Source: Hyphomicrobiales bacterium
GTDB taxonomy: Bacteria > Pseudomonadota > Alphaproteobacteria > Rhizobiales > Rhizobiaceae
NCBI GenBank assembly: GCA_900468805.1
Contig: UEIF01000039.1
Coordinates: 62,001 to 126,000, forward strand
Reading direction: 5' to 3'
DNA length: 64,000 nt
In this document: piece after piece, positions 17,181-26,577 of the stretch
Layout: every line of letters begins with the position of its first letter
Numbering within the stretch: position 1 is the stretch's first letter
The notes under the pieces: generated by a model
What the model was told of the DNA's origin: nothing
Database searches by the model: none
The model's input: only the letters and a program-made list of their open reading frames with translations
Position numbers and translations under genes: made by a program

Positions 17181-17803
17181 GAACCGACAAAGAACGAACA
17201 AATCCGCGAGCCGCGCTTCTCAAGCGGCGGCCCACTCGTTGACATAACTGCACGCGCTTCGCAGTCCCCCTTTCGTGGCTCGTCATATGCCGAGCAGGCA
17301 CGAACGGGCTTACGGTGAGCGAGGAACAGATGGCCGGCACTGGCGGAGATCTCCCAATTGCCCACGCCCTGGCATCGAAGTGACAGTGATTCCACGCGTC
17401 GTGTTCCCGCCGTCGCAGCCACTTTCCATTTGGCCAGGCGGCGCGAATGTGCGCATTCGTGACCGGATCATATGTGCAAGTTGTGGAGGGTGACTGTTTA
17501 CTCCGACGGAATGGAATCCCGTTCGAAGTGAGGCCATCAAGCGTTTTGCCGATGCGCGCAACTGACGTCGGGCACTAGCAGACGACAATCTTGTCCCTCG
17601 CAAGCCATCAACAAAAAGTAGCAGAAAATTAACCATTTACGCGTGGTAGCATGGAACATTCGATCTTGCTAATAAGTTGATGATCCGCAGATCCTCAGCC
17701 TCTAGTCCCGCACTCGGCGGATGCGGATCGCAGGAGAGCGCGCGCCTCCTTCATTGTCATGTCGCCGGAACGTGTTCCGGCCAATTGGTCTTGGAGGACT
17801 TCA
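17181..17803. other. Eroded sequence and leader of the glycine-rich gene
   Basis: No gene supported. A short plus-strand frame ending DRIICASCGG near 17490 looks like the tail of a small Cys-containing rhizobial protein, but I cannot place it. The last 60 bases hold a perfect palindrome and the ribosome site of the next gene. Confidence 0.35.
17764..17781. promoter_or_regulatory. Perfect dyad GCCGGAAC-GT-GTTCCGGC
   Basis: Eight-base arms around a two-base centre, 22 bases before the start of the glycine-rich exported protein. It could be an operator or an RNA hairpin in the leader just before the ribosome site. No regulator can be named from the sequence. Confidence 0.45.
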
Positions 17804-18544
17804 ATGTTGTCTTATAAATTGGGCGTCGCCGTGACGGCGCTTGCGTGCGCAACCCTTGGCATGTCGGCTGCGGCAGTTGCACTCGATATCGGTGGACAGA
17901 ACGGCATCAGTGTCGGCAGTAATGGCAGCGGCGGCCTCGGCGTATCAGTCGGGGGCCGCACTGGCGTTAACGGCAGTGTTGGAAGCAGACCGAGCGGCGC
18001 GCTCGGGGTCGACGCTTCCGTCGGCGGCTCGAGCGGCCTCAACAGCAACACCTCGGTCGGCGGCAGTAACGGCGGGCTCGGTGTCGGTACGCGGGCAGGC
18101 ATCGGCGGGTCGAACAATGTCCGTGCCACTGCGAACGCCACTCTCGGTGGATCGAGCCTCGCAACGACGAGAACCGATGCCACGGTCAATGGTTCTCGGG
18201 GCGTGGCGGCCGATGTTGACGCGACGGTCGGGGGAACAAGGCTTGGGAGCGCGCGTGCAACGGTCGGTTCCACTGGCACCACGCTTGCAGATATCCTGCT
18301 CGGCTCTCCGCCAACAGTCGATCGCGACGCGAATGGCGGCAATGACACCGGCGAATCCGGCATTGCAAGCTCCAGCGGTTTGCGGATAGGCAATCCCGCA
18401 ACGGAGCGTCATGTCAGGGCGATCAGAGACATGTCTTCCCTCGAGCGCGCCAAGGCAAAGGTCCGATGCAAGGATGTGCTGCGTTCCGGTGGCTATGATG
18501 CAGGTCTGACAAGCCTCTGCAAGATAGTCGTCTCGATGCGGTGA
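17804..18544 (+). CDS. Glycine/serine-rich secreted protein
   Basis: A protein of 246 residues. Residues 1 to about 27 are a Sec signal peptide (YKLGVAVTALACATLGMSAA). Residues about 28-190 are low-complexity repeats built on V/L-G-G-S/T-x units (ISVGSNGSGGLGVSVGGRTG, VDASVGGSSGLNSNTSVGGS), suggesting a beta-solenoid or surface layer. The C-terminal about 50 residues are a globular segment with two Cys (AKAKVRCKDVLRSGGYDAGL, SLCKIVVSMR) that could form a disulfide. A GGAGG site precedes ATG 17804. It stands alone between remnants, with a terminator downstream. Possible surface or adhesion role. Confidence 0.75.
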   Translation: MLSYKLGVAVTALACATLGMSAAAVALDIGGQNGISVGSNGSGGLGVSVGGRTGVNGSVGSRPSGALGVDASVGGSSGLNSNTSVGGSNGGLGVGTRAGIGGSNNVRATANATLGGSSLATTRTDATVNGSRGVAADVDATVGGTRLGSARATVGSTGTTLADILLGSPPTVDRDANGGNDTGESGIASSSGLRIGNPATERHVRAIRDMSSLERAKAKVRCKDVLRSGGYDAGLTSLCKIVVSMR

Positions 18545-18603
18545 GAGGCACGGCGAGCGCTGCGCTGCGGGTATGCCCGACCCTTGATCTCGGATGATAA
18601 GAT

Positions 18604-18627
18604 GGGAGGTCCTTCGGACCTCCCTTT
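18604..18627 (+). terminator. Rho-independent terminator
   Basis: GGGAGGTCC / GGACCTCCC, nine base pairs with a TTC loop, followed by TTT. It lies 60 bases after the glycine-rich protein gene. Confidence 0.75.
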
Positions 18628-18765
18628 CCGTTGGGAAATGTGGACAGACCGTTGCCCCATTGGTGCTCGTGGGGGCATACATAGAGATAATCCTATGAAA
18701 AGCGCATCGCCGAAAGGCGTCCCAGGGCCGGCGCTATAACGTCTCTCAATGGGCAGAATGAAGGC

Positions 18766-19011
18766 ATGGCAGCGAATAGATATTCTCCCTTTGCGCCGAT
18801 CGAGCTCACATTCCATAACAATCGGCCGACAATGATCATCCGCACTCTGACAGACGCGGCGCGCGTCCTCATTCGGAGATAGCCTCTGGACGATGGCGAG
18901 GAGTTATCACCGCCGGCAAGGCCCGCGCCGATGCCCTCATTGGCGGGTCAGCCCTGAGGTGCTTCGCCGGGTGATCCTGCGCGCCGCGAACGAAGCCGGC
19001 ATCTCTGCTCT
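18766..19011 (+). pseudogene. Possible DUF982 remnant
   Basis: From ATG 18766 the frame gives PIELTFHNNRPTMIIRTLTD AARVLIRR and then a stop. In another frame PEVLRRVILRAANEAGI follows. Together this is the shape of rhizobial DUF982 proteins (a strand with a threonine-rich turn, then a C-terminal helix ending in EAGI). At least two breaks separate the parts. Tentative. Confidence 0.4.
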
Positions 19012-19436
19012 GTCGCTCGTCCATGACGAACATCGCGAGAAGCCTCAGCCGACCCGCTTCCGTCGTTGCGTGGCCAATGATGGCGCAATCACCATAAAGT
19101 TCTGCCAACGCCTTTATCACGTCTTTACGGATGCTGACACATGCCGGCCTGCGTAACAAATAGAGAACTTCAGCAACGAGGAGCCCGCGATGCACGTCCG
19201 GACGGACCGCGATGCCCTAACTGAATTTATGCCTGATACCAAATAACGTCGTTTGTGTGTGGTTTTCAAGAACTGTATCGAAGCTCGTCAGACCATGCCT
19301 GATGCCGTTCGGAGGCGTCGGTCATTCCAGCCAAGCATGAGATCAGGTCGCAGGTTCCGGTGCGTGCATCCGCGCGCCAGGGCATCCGTATCACGGCCAG
19401 GTCTCGTTGCTTGCAGGGGCAGCGGGAGTCCGGAAC

Positions 19437-21857
19437 GTGCTAAGATTATTCACCTGGCTTTTGAATGTGCTCACCAATCTCGTGCTCGCCGCGGCCATCG
19501 TGGCATTCGTGCTGTTGCAGGGCGCGACGGCAAATTTGCCGGATTACCGGGCGCTTGCCGAATGGCAGCCGGCGCTGACCTCGCGGCTCTATGCGAGCGA
19601 CGGCTCGGCACTTGCCGAGTTTGCCAGGGAAAAGCGGTTGTTCCAGCCGATCGGCTCCGTGCCGTTGCGAGTGAGGGGTGCATTTCTTTCCGCCGAGGAC
19701 AAGAATTTCTACCAGCACGGCGGCATCGATCTCGAAAGCATTGCGCGCGCTTTGATGTCCAACATCGCCAAATCGGTCTCCGGCGACCGGCTCGTCGGCG
19801 CTTCCACCATTACCCAGCAGGTGGCGAAGAACTTTCTGCTGACATCTGATCGCACGGTGGAACGCAAGCTGAAGGAGGCGCTGCTTGCGATCCGCCTCAA
19901 CCAGAGTTTCAGCAAGGACCAGGTGCTCGAGCTTTATCTCAACGATATCTATTTCGGCTCGGGCGCTTATGGTCTGGCACAGGCGGCGCTCACGTATTTC
20001 GGCAAGAGCGTCGGCGAACTCGATATAGCCGAAGCCGCCTATCTGGCAGCGCTTCCCAAGGGGCCGAACAATTACAATCCCATCCACTCCTATGAGAAGG
20101 CGTTGGCCCGGCGCAACTGGGTGATCGGCCAGATGCGCGAGAACGGCTTCATCAGTGCGGCGGAGGCCGGCAAGGCTGCCGATGAGCCGCTGAAGGTGAT
20201 GCTGAAAGAGCGGCGGGTACAGATTACCGAGAGCGAATTCTTCACGGAGGAGATCAGGCGTTTCCTCCTGGCCAGATATGGCGAGGAAGGACTCTACACG
20301 GCTGGCCTGACGGTGCGCACCAGCCTCCATCCCGCCCTGCAGCGGGCTGCAATGAAGGCGCTGCGGCGCGGGCTTGTCGAATACGATCAGGCGAGGGGAT
20401 ATCGCGGGCCGGTGGCACAACTTGCTCTAGGTGAGAGTGCTGAACAGGTTTCCCAGAGGGTGCAGGGGCTTGCCGACGTCCCAGAGTGGCGGCCGGCGCT
20501 GGTGACAGGTGTGACGGCCGATGGGCTGGAGCTTCGGATCGATGGGCAAGCCGGCAAGTCGCTGCGCATGGATAAGGCGAATAGCTGGACGCTTTGCAAG
20601 ATCTCCGAGGCCGGTCGTCGCTGCTTTAAGACGCCAGGCGAGGTGTTTGCCTCGGGCGATATCGTCTATGTCGAGGAGACGCCTGCGGGCCTCCGCCTGC
20701 GCCAACCGCCTGATGTCCAGGGCGCGCTGGTTTCGATGGAGCCGCGTACGGGCCGGGTCGTGGCGATCGCGGGCGGCTTTTCCTTTGCGCAGTCGCAGTT
20801 CAACCGGGCGACGCAGGCCTTCCGACAGCCGGGCTCGGCCTTCAAACCATTTGTCTATGCGGCAGCGCTCGATACCGGCTATACGCCCTCGACACTGGTG
20901 CTCGATGAGCCGCTCGCCATTCCCGATGGCGCCGGCCATATCTGGAGCCCGAAGAACTACGATGGTAAATCCGACGGTCCGTCGACCTTGCGCGTCGGGC
21001 TTGAAAACAGCCGCAATCAGATGACCGTGCGGTTGGCGCGCGCCGTCGGCATGGAGGTCGTTGCCGATTACGCTGAGCGTTTTGGCCTTTACGACCAGCT
21101 GACACCTTATCTGCCGATGGCGCTCGGGGCGGGTGAGACCACGCTGATGCGGCTGGTGGCCGGCTATTCGGTCATCGCCAATGGCGGGCGGGAGGTGCGG
21201 CCCTCGATGATCGACCGGATCCAGGACCGGACGGGCCATACGGTTTTCCGGCAGGATGACCGGGGGTGCCCGGATTGCCGCGCCGCAAATTGGCATGGCC
21301 AGGCCGAGCCGGGTGTTATCGACGACAAGGATTACGTTCTCGACCCGATGACTGCCTACCAGATTACCTCCATGTTGCAGGGCGTGGTTGAGCGGGGCAC
21401 GGCGCATGGCGTCAGCGTGCTTGGCGTGCCTATTGCCGGCAAGACGGGCACGACGAATGACGAGAAGGACGTCTGGTTCGTCGGCTATACGCCCGATCTC
21501 GTGACCGGTGTGTTCATCGGCTACGATACGCCACGGCACCTCGGCTCGGGTGAGACGGGCGGCGGGCTTGCTGCGCCCATTTTCATCGATTTCATGAAGG
21601 TCGCGCTCGCCGGGCGTCCTGCTTCGAAGTTCATTCCGCCTAACGGTTTGATCTTCCACAGGGTCAACCGGAAAAGTGGGCAGGAGGTGGCCGCTGGGGC
21701 CGGGATCTCCGAGGCCTTCAAGCCGGGCACGGCGCCCTGCAGGGGCGCCTGCGCGGTCATCGGCGATGAGGAGCAGGGAAATATTGCCAGCGATCCCGGC
21801 GGTCTCGACGAGACGACGCGGGCCGAACTTCTGCGCAATACAGGCGGCCTCTACTGA
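19437..21857 (+). CDS. Bifunctional penicillin-binding protein (class A, PBP1a-like)
   Basis: Inner-membrane peptidoglycan synthase of about 806 residues. One N-terminal membrane helix (LLNVLTNLVLAAAIVAFVLL) is followed by the GT51 glycosyltransferase domain (AFLSAEDKNFYQHGGID, GASTITQQVAKNFLL, KEALLAIRLNQSFSKDQVLE, LNDIYFGSGAYGLAQAALTY). The transpeptidase domain carries the active-site tetrad GSAFK, then SRN and KTGTT. I prefer GTG 19437, with GGGAG upstream, over TTG 19407. Its stop overlaps the start of the next PBP by one base. The C-terminus adds a short Cys-containing tail. It is probably an accessory synthase, since PBP1a is usually encoded elsewhere. Confidence 0.9.
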   Translation: MLRLFTWLLNVLTNLVLAAAIVAFVLLQGATANLPDYRALAEWQPALTSRLYASDGSALAEFAREKRLFQPIGSVPLRVRGAFLSAEDKNFYQHGGIDLESIARALMSNIAKSVSGDRLVGASTITQQVAKNFLLTSDRTVERKLKEALLAIRLNQSFSKDQVLELYLNDIYFGSGAYGLAQAALTYFGKSVGELDIAEAAYLAALPKGPNNYNPIHSYEKALARRNWVIGQMRENGFISAAEAGKAADEPLKVMLKERRVQITESEFFTEEIRRFLLARYGEEGLYTAGLTVRTSLHPALQRAAMKALRRGLVEYDQARGYRGPVAQLALGESAEQVSQRVQGLADVPEWRPALVTGVTADGLELRIDGQAGKSLRMDKANSWTLCKISEAGRRCFKTPGEVFASGDIVYVEETPAGLRLRQPPDVQGALVSMEPRTGRVVAIAGGFSFAQSQFNRATQAFRQPGSAFKPFVYAAALDTGYTPSTLVLDEPLAIPDGAGHIWSPKNYDGKSDGPSTLRVGLENSRNQMTVRLARAVGMEVVADYAERFGLYDQLTPYLPMALGAGETTLMRLVAGYSVIANGGREVRPSMIDRIQDRTGHTVFRQDDRGCPDCRAANWHGQAEPGVIDDKDYVLDPMTAYQITSMLQGVVERGTAHGVSVLGVPIAGKTGTTNDEKDVWFVGYTPDLVTGVFIGYDTPRHLGSGETGGGLAAPIFIDFMKVALAGRPASKFIPPNGLIFHRVNRKSGQEVAAGAGISEAFKPGTAPCRGACAVIGDEEQGNIASDPGGLDETTRAELLRNTGGLY

Positions 21858-23521
21858 TGCAGCAGGCCTCCTTCCACGCGTCCAGGCGCACTGCCTCTGC
21901 GAGCTCTCGTATCCTCATCCTGATGATCGGCTTTTCCGTCGCTTTCTTCATCGTGGTGGGCCGGCTCTTCTATCTCGGCCTGCAGGTGTTCCCAGAAGCG
22001 CAATGGGTGCCGAAGGGCAGTATCAACGGCCGGCCGGCCATTCTCGACCGTAACGGCGAGGCGCTGGCGATGGATATTCCGATTACCAGCGTTTATGCCT
22101 CGCCGAAACTGATCGTCGATGTGGACGAGGCGGTCGAGCGTATCACCGCCATTCTGCCAGAGCTTGACCGGCGTCAGCTCTATCGGCGGCTTTCCTCCGG
22201 CGCGCAGTTTGCCTGGATCAAACGGCATATCAGACCGCGCGAAGAGCAGGCGCTGTGGAATGCCGGCATTCCGGGCCTGAGCTTCCAGAAGGAGAAGAAA
22301 CGCTTCTATCCGAAGGGGACGCTGGCAGCGCATGTGCTCGGCGCCGTCAACATCGACAATATTGGCATTTCCGGCCTGGAAAAATGGATCGAGACCGATG
22401 GTCTGGCAAACCTGCGCCAGAGCGGCATGGAGCTTGCGAGCGAAGATCTCAGCCCCGTCGTGACGACGCTCGATATCAGGGTGCAACACGCGCTCGAAGA
22501 CGAGATCGCCAAGGCGATCATTAAACATGATGCCAAGGCCGGGGCCGGCCTCGTGCTTGATGTCGAAAACGGCGAGGTTCTGGCGCTGGCATCGCTGCCG
22601 ACATTCGATCCGAACGAGCCAGCCGATGCGCTGGAGCCCGACAGAATCAACCGTATCGTGGCGGCCGATTTCGAGATGGGATCGACCTTCAAGGCGCTGA
22701 CGACGGCGATGGCGCTCGATTCCGGAATGTTTTCTATCCACTCGGTCATCGATGCCAGTAAGCCGCTCGCCTTCGGGCGGATGCGCATCCATGATTTCGA
22801 GGGCAAGTACCGGCCTCTCTCAGTGGCTGAGGCCTTCATTTACTCCTCGAATATCTCGATGGCGAAAATGGCGATCGCCGTCGGCAAGGAGCGCCAGCAG
22901 CAGTTTCTGCGGCAGTTCGGGCAGATGGACGCGCTTCGCACCGAACTGCCGGAGACAGCGATGCCGATCCTGCCGAGACGCTGGAACGAAGTCGAAACGG
23001 CGACCGTGTCCTTCGGGCATGGCATTGCCGTCACGCCACTGCAGGCGAGCATGGGCGTTGCCGCGCTTGTCAATGGCGGGCGGCTGATCCGGCCGACATT
23101 CGTGAAAGACACGCCGGTCGAGGCCCGCACATTTGCCGCCGGCCTGGTCGCGGCGCGGACGAGCCAGGCGATACGCTATCTGATGTCGCTGAATGCCACG
23201 GCAGGTTCGGCCAAAAAGGCCAGGGTCCCCGGCTATTTCATCGGCGGCAAGACCGGCTCGGCCGAAAAGGTGGTAGCCGGGCGCTATTCGAAGGAACTGA
23301 ACATCACTTCCTTTATGGGCATCGTGCCGGCCGACAATCCACAATACCTCCTGCTGACGCTGCTCGACGAGCCCAAGGGACTGCCGGAAACACACGGGTT
23401 CCGCACGTCGGGGTGGAATGCCGCGCCGCTCGGCGGGGCGGTGTTCAAGCGCGCGTTGCCGATGCTGGGTGAGCTCCCGTCTTTCGAGGCGCAGACCGAC
23501 CCGTTTTCGGGTGTCCGCTGA
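21857..23521 (+). CDS. FtsI/PBP2-type monofunctional transpeptidase
   Basis: Class B penicillin-binding protein of 554 residues. An N-terminal anchor (ILILMIGFSVAFFIVVGRLF) is followed by a pedestal domain (INGRPAILDRNGEALAMDIP, RFYPKGTLAAHVLGAVNIDN) and a transpeptidase domain with SxxK in EMGSTFKALTTAMAL, SxN in YSSNISM and KTG in IGGKTGSAEKVVAG. The order matches FtsI rather than PBP2/MrdA. No ftsL, mur or ftsW neighbours are present, so this is not the dcw-cluster copy. The TGATG overlap with the class A gene implies coupled synthesis of the two partners, a dedicated synthase pair. Confidence 0.9.
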   Translation: MQQASFHASRRTASASSRILILMIGFSVAFFIVVGRLFYLGLQVFPEAQWVPKGSINGRPAILDRNGEALAMDIPITSVYASPKLIVDVDEAVERITAILPELDRRQLYRRLSSGAQFAWIKRHIRPREEQALWNAGIPGLSFQKEKKRFYPKGTLAAHVLGAVNIDNIGISGLEKWIETDGLANLRQSGMELASEDLSPVVTTLDIRVQHALEDEIAKAIIKHDAKAGAGLVLDVENGEVLALASLPTFDPNEPADALEPDRINRIVAADFEMGSTFKALTTAMALDSGMFSIHSVIDASKPLAFGRMRIHDFEGKYRPLSVAEAFIYSSNISMAKMAIAVGKERQQQFLRQFGQMDALRTELPETAMPILPRRWNEVETATVSFGHGIAVTPLQASMGVAALVNGGRLIRPTFVKDTPVEARTFAAGLVAARTSQAIRYLMSLNATAGSAKKARVPGYFIGGKTGSAEKVVAGRYSKELNITSFMGIVPADNPQYLLLTLLDEPKGLPETHGFRTSGWNAAPLGGAVFKRALPMLGELPSFEAQTDPFSGVR

Positions 23522-23735
23522 AGCCCACGTGTCAGCGAAAGATCTTGCAAGGAAGCCTGATGCCGATCGCATGCCAGGTCGTGAGAAAAGGCGTGAACCG
23601 AGCCGAGAGCGACGCCGTCTTCCTCACGATTTCGATGCCGCTTCATCATAAAACCAACATATGGTGCCGCCCGGTAGTCCGCAAACCCCGCCTTTACGCC
23701 TGACTTGAGCGCGAGAGAGTGGCCGTGATCGGGAA

Positions 23736-23890
23736 TCATGTTCGTCTGCAGCGGGCGATCAGTCCGTCGATGTCGCCTGGCAGCCCGGTTGCGGACATCG
23801 ACAGTTCGTCAACATCGAGAAGGCCCAGCTTCTCGCGGCGGCCGAAATGACGGATCGGTCCACAGACGGCAAAGGCATCAGTACGACGGT
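23736..23890 (-). pseudogene. Possible PEP-utilising enzyme (PtsI-like) C-terminal remnant
   Basis: Read on minus, the end of a frame gives DAFAVCGPIRHFGRREKLGL and LDVDELSMSATGLPGDIDGL. This resembles the C-terminus of PTS enzyme I proteins (AVCGGLASDP..., LGVDELSMS...). No catalytic part is present. The rest of 23522-23974 holds nothing I can support. Confidence 0.4.
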
Positions 23891-23974
23891 CGCGGGCTGA
23901 ATTTACGCGTGTGAACGGCTTTTCCTCGCCTTCCGCCAGCGTATAAAGGCCTGGAGAAACAGCGAGGGTTCGAC

Positions 23975-24877
23975 ATGACAGGTACACCTGGAGGCGTTTT
24001 GCGCAGGGCCGCTATCACCGCGAGGCTGTTGACGCTTGCTAAATGCGACACGCGGGGTGCGCCGCAGGGGCAACACCAGCCTCCTGTCATCTCTGCATTC
24101 GTCGCCCGCAAACGTGAAACGATAACGCAGCTTGCCATGTCGACGACCGGTCTTGTCATCATCCTTGAGGGAGCAAAGGAGCTCACCTCCGGTGCAGAAC
24201 GCCGGGTCTACAGGAGCGGCGACATCTTCGTTCTTTCGGCCAACGAACATTTCGACGTTGTCAATGAACCAGATGACAAGACGGGTTACTATCGGGCCTT
24301 GTTCATTCGCTTCGACCGCGCATTCATCATTGAGGCGGCCCGGCTGTGGCCGCAGTTCGTAAACCAGGAGACACGTTCGACGGAGCCTCGGATCACCGAT
24401 GATCTGTGTTCAGCGATCCTTCATGCTGCGCAAGCATTAGCCCATCGCTTCCCGGTGTCGCGTCGGGTGGTCGAGCACCGCCTTCTCGAGGTGGTATTGG
24501 TGCTGGCCGAACAGGGCGTGCTTTCGCTCGCGCCCAAATACATCGAGGATTCGGTTGTGGCGGCGGTGCGTCTCCTGGTGCGGCATCGTCTTCATCTGAA
24601 TTGGACCACGGCAGCGGTGGCTTCCGAATTCTCCATGTCTGAAGCAACACTGCGTCGGCGGCTTCGAGCGGAGGGCCATACGTTCCAAGGTCTACTGCTC
24701 GATGAGCGGATGAAGGCGGCCTTCATCATCCTGAAGGATCGTGACGCGGATGTTGCCGACGCGCTGGCGGCCACGGGATATCATTCGCGCGCGCACTTTT
24801 CGAGACAGTTCCAGGTGCGCTTTGGAGCAACGCCCAACGAGGTCCGTCTCGGTAGAGGAGCGCCGTCGAGCTCCTGA
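23975..24877 (+). CDS. AraC-family transcriptional regulator
   Basis: A protein of 300 residues. The N-terminal about 190 residues form a cupin-like sensor (LVIILEGAKELTSGAERRVY, GDIFVLSANEHFDVVNEPDD). The C-terminal AraC domain has two helix-turn-helix motifs: WTTAAVASEFSMSEATLRRR and VADALAATGYHSRAHFSRQF, ending RFGATPNEVR. The GAGGG site suits ATG 23975. It precedes the PEBP and methyltransferase genes on the same strand with a 90-base gap and may control them. The ligand cannot be read from sequence. Confidence 0.88.
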   Translation: MTGTPGGVLRRAAITARLLTLAKCDTRGAPQGQHQPPVISAFVARKRETITQLAMSTTGLVIILEGAKELTSGAERRVYRSGDIFVLSANEHFDVVNEPDDKTGYYRALFIRFDRAFIIEAARLWPQFVNQETRSTEPRITDDLCSAILHAAQALAHRFPVSRRVVEHRLLEVVLVLAEQGVLSLAPKYIEDSVVAAVRLLVRHRLHLNWTTAAVASEFSMSEATLRRRLRAEGHTFQGLLLDERMKAAFIILKDRDADVADALAATGYHSRAHFSRQFQVRFGATPNEVRLGRGAPSSS

Positions 24878-24968
24878 TTGGAGTCGGCTCAAACCTGATC
24901 GGTATCGGATCATCTGCAGACATGATCGTCGCTATCCTCACCTCATCAACCGAGAAGGATCAATCGAC

Positions 24969-25676
24969 ATGCATCGATATTTACCGACAGTGGGTGCGGT
25001 TTGCGCCTTGGCATTTGCAACAACGGCGGCTGGATCCGACATCAAGAGTTTGAAGGTCGAGATCGAAGGAGTTGAGCAGGGTGGACGCCTGCCGGACAAG
25101 GCCGCCTTCTGTCCGCCATCCGCTACCATACAGAGAAACATTAGCCCTGCCATCACCTGGTCGTCAGGACCGCAAGGCACGAGATCTTATGCTCTGTTGA
25201 TGACGGATCCAGATGTCCCCCGGGATTTCAGCCGGATCAACAAGGCAGCTGTAATGATCCGGCGCGACGACCCGCGAGTTTCGGTCTACCACTGGGTACT
25301 TGCCGACATTCCGCCTGACACGAAATCGCTCGCGGAAGGTGTTGAAAGCGAAGGGCTGGTTCCCCACGGAAAGCCTGTTGGCGAGACGGCACACGGACGC
25401 CGGGGGACGAATGTCTACTCAAGCTTCCTGGCATCTGATCCGGAAATGGCCGGGACCTATGGTGGCTATGATGGTCCCTGCCCTCCGACAAACGACGAGC
25501 GCCCGCACCGGTACGTTGTTCAGGTCTATGCGTTGAACGTCCCGTCACTCGGCCTGAACAGCACCTTCGACGGTTCGTCAGTGGAGAACGCAATGCGAGG
25601 TCATGTTCTCGCGCAAGGAAACGCCATAGCCACTTATTCCCTCTGTCCGAGTGTCACCAAACAGCTCGGCCAATGA
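24969..25676 (+). CDS. Exported YbhB/PEBP-family protein
   Basis: A protein of 235 residues with a Sec signal peptide (YLPTVGAVCALAFATTAAG). The mature part is a phosphatidylethanolamine-binding/Raf-kinase-inhibitor fold: NISPAITWSSGPQGTRSYAL, LMTDPDVPRDFSR, VYHWVLADIPPDTKSLAEG, GGYDGPCPPTNDERPHRYVV and VYALNVPSLGL. The conserved Asp-Pro and Pro-Pro ligand-site residues are present. It is longer than cytosolic YbhB (about 158) because of the signal and an insertion near 95-150. Likely periplasmic. The methyltransferase gene overlaps or directly follows it. Confidence 0.88.
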   Translation: MHRYLPTVGAVCALAFATTAAGSDIKSLKVEIEGVEQGGRLPDKAAFCPPSATIQRNISPAITWSSGPQGTRSYALLMTDPDVPRDFSRINKAAVMIRRDDPRVSVYHWVLADIPPDTKSLAEGVESEGLVPHGKPVGETAHGRRGTNVYSSFLASDPEMAGTYGGYDGPCPPTNDERPHRYVVQVYALNVPSLGLNSTFDGSSVENAMRGHVLAQGNAIATYSLCPSVTKQLGQ

Positions 25677-25702
25677 CAACAATCGCTCCGAGGAACTCTG
25701 AG

Positions 25703-26392
25703 ATGACCACAAATGAAACTGCTGCATCCGTACTTTTTACCCGCGATGCTCGAGGTTACGACGATCTGCGCCGCCGCCTAATTCCCTCTTTCGATGAGTT
25801 CTACGGCACCGCCGTAAAGCTCATCCAGGAATGGCAATCGGGCGCAAATCTTGAGGTGCTGGATGTCGGCGCCGGGACCGGCCTCTTTTCGGCGATGGTT
25901 TTGGAAGCATGTCCGGTCGAGCGCCTCTGCCTGCTAGATGGATCCTCGGCGATGTTGGAGCAGGCCTGCGCGCGTGTTGGGCCAAAAGTGGAGGTGGAGC
26001 TTCATCACGCTGACATGGCGGTTGCGGATTTGGGTGGGCCGTGGGATCTCATTGTATCGGCGCTGGCGATCCATCATCTTTCCGACGAAGGTAAGCGCGT
26101 ACTCTATGGCCGCATCCGCCATGCCCTGAAGCCCGGCGGGCTGTTCGTCAACGCCGAACAGGTAGCCGGACCTGGAGCGGCCGCAGATCAACGCTACCAG
26201 AAGATATGGCTCGAAGGAATTCGCCGGCTCGGAGTTTCGGATCATGAGATCGATAAGGCTGCTGAGCGCATGCTCCACGACAAATGCGCCTCCGTTGAAG
26301 ATCAACTTTGCTGGCTTCGCGATGTGGGCTTTTCGGACGTCGACTGCAGCTTCAAAGCCTGGCGGTTCGCTGTAATCAGTGGCAGGGCATAG
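25703..26392 (+). CDS. Class I SAM-dependent methyltransferase
   Basis: A protein of 229 residues from ATG 25703 (GAGGAAC upstream); ATG 25673, overlapping the previous stop, is possible. A Rossmann methyltransferase: motif I VLDVGAGTGLFSAMVL, acidic end of strand 2 LCLLDGSSAMLEQA, motif post-I HADMAVADLGGPWDLIVSAL and ALKPGGLFVNAEQV. The substrate is unknown. It belongs to the UbiE/tellurite-resistance-like set of small methyltransferases. Confidence 0.85.
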   Translation: MTTNETAASVLFTRDARGYDDLRRRLIPSFDEFYGTAVKLIQEWQSGANLEVLDVGAGTGLFSAMVLEACPVERLCLLDGSSAMLEQACARVGPKVEVELHHADMAVADLGGPWDLIVSALAIHHLSDEGKRVLYGRIRHALKPGGLFVNAEQVAGPGAAADQRYQKIWLEGIRRLGVSDHEIDKAAERMLHDKCASVEDQLCWLRDVGFSDVDCSFKAWRFAVISGRA

Positions 26393-26442
26393 GAAAGCGC
26401 GAGGCTGGCAGCTGCGGTTGTTGTGCGCCTTGAGGCTCAAGC

Positions 26443-26577
26443 ATGGGCGACGCAACGGCATGGCGCGGTGTTTACGTCCCAAAATCTGTTGCGGCGAGGT
26501 CCACTCTGACGAAGTATCTCGCGCGCTTCGATCTCCGGTTCGAAGACGTCAAGAAGAGATATCCGAGACGGAAGTAA
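26443..26577 (+). CDS. Short hypothetical frame, possibly a gene tail
   Basis: A 44-residue frame (GDATAWRGVYVPKSVAARST, then LTKYLARFDLRFEDVKKRYP) with a basic C-terminus. No ribosome site is evident. The sequence has real-protein character and may be the tail of a lost gene. The rest of the gap 26393-26764 holds nothing supported. Confidence 0.3.
   Translation: MGDATAWRGVYVPKSVAARSTLTKYLARFDLRFEDVKKRYPRRK

Noticed and set aside
17959..18268. CRISPR-like or tandem DNA repeats in the glycine-rich gene
   Set aside because: The repeats are degenerate at DNA level and keep the reading frame; they reflect protein repeats, not an array.
19446..21659. Long open frames on the minus strand (324 and 410 residues)
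   Set aside because: They lie opposite the class A PBP gene, have no domain pattern, and arise from strong GC3 bias.
21851..23572. Minus-strand frames of 313 and 250 residues
   Set aside because: Antisense shadows of the FtsI-like gene, without motifs.
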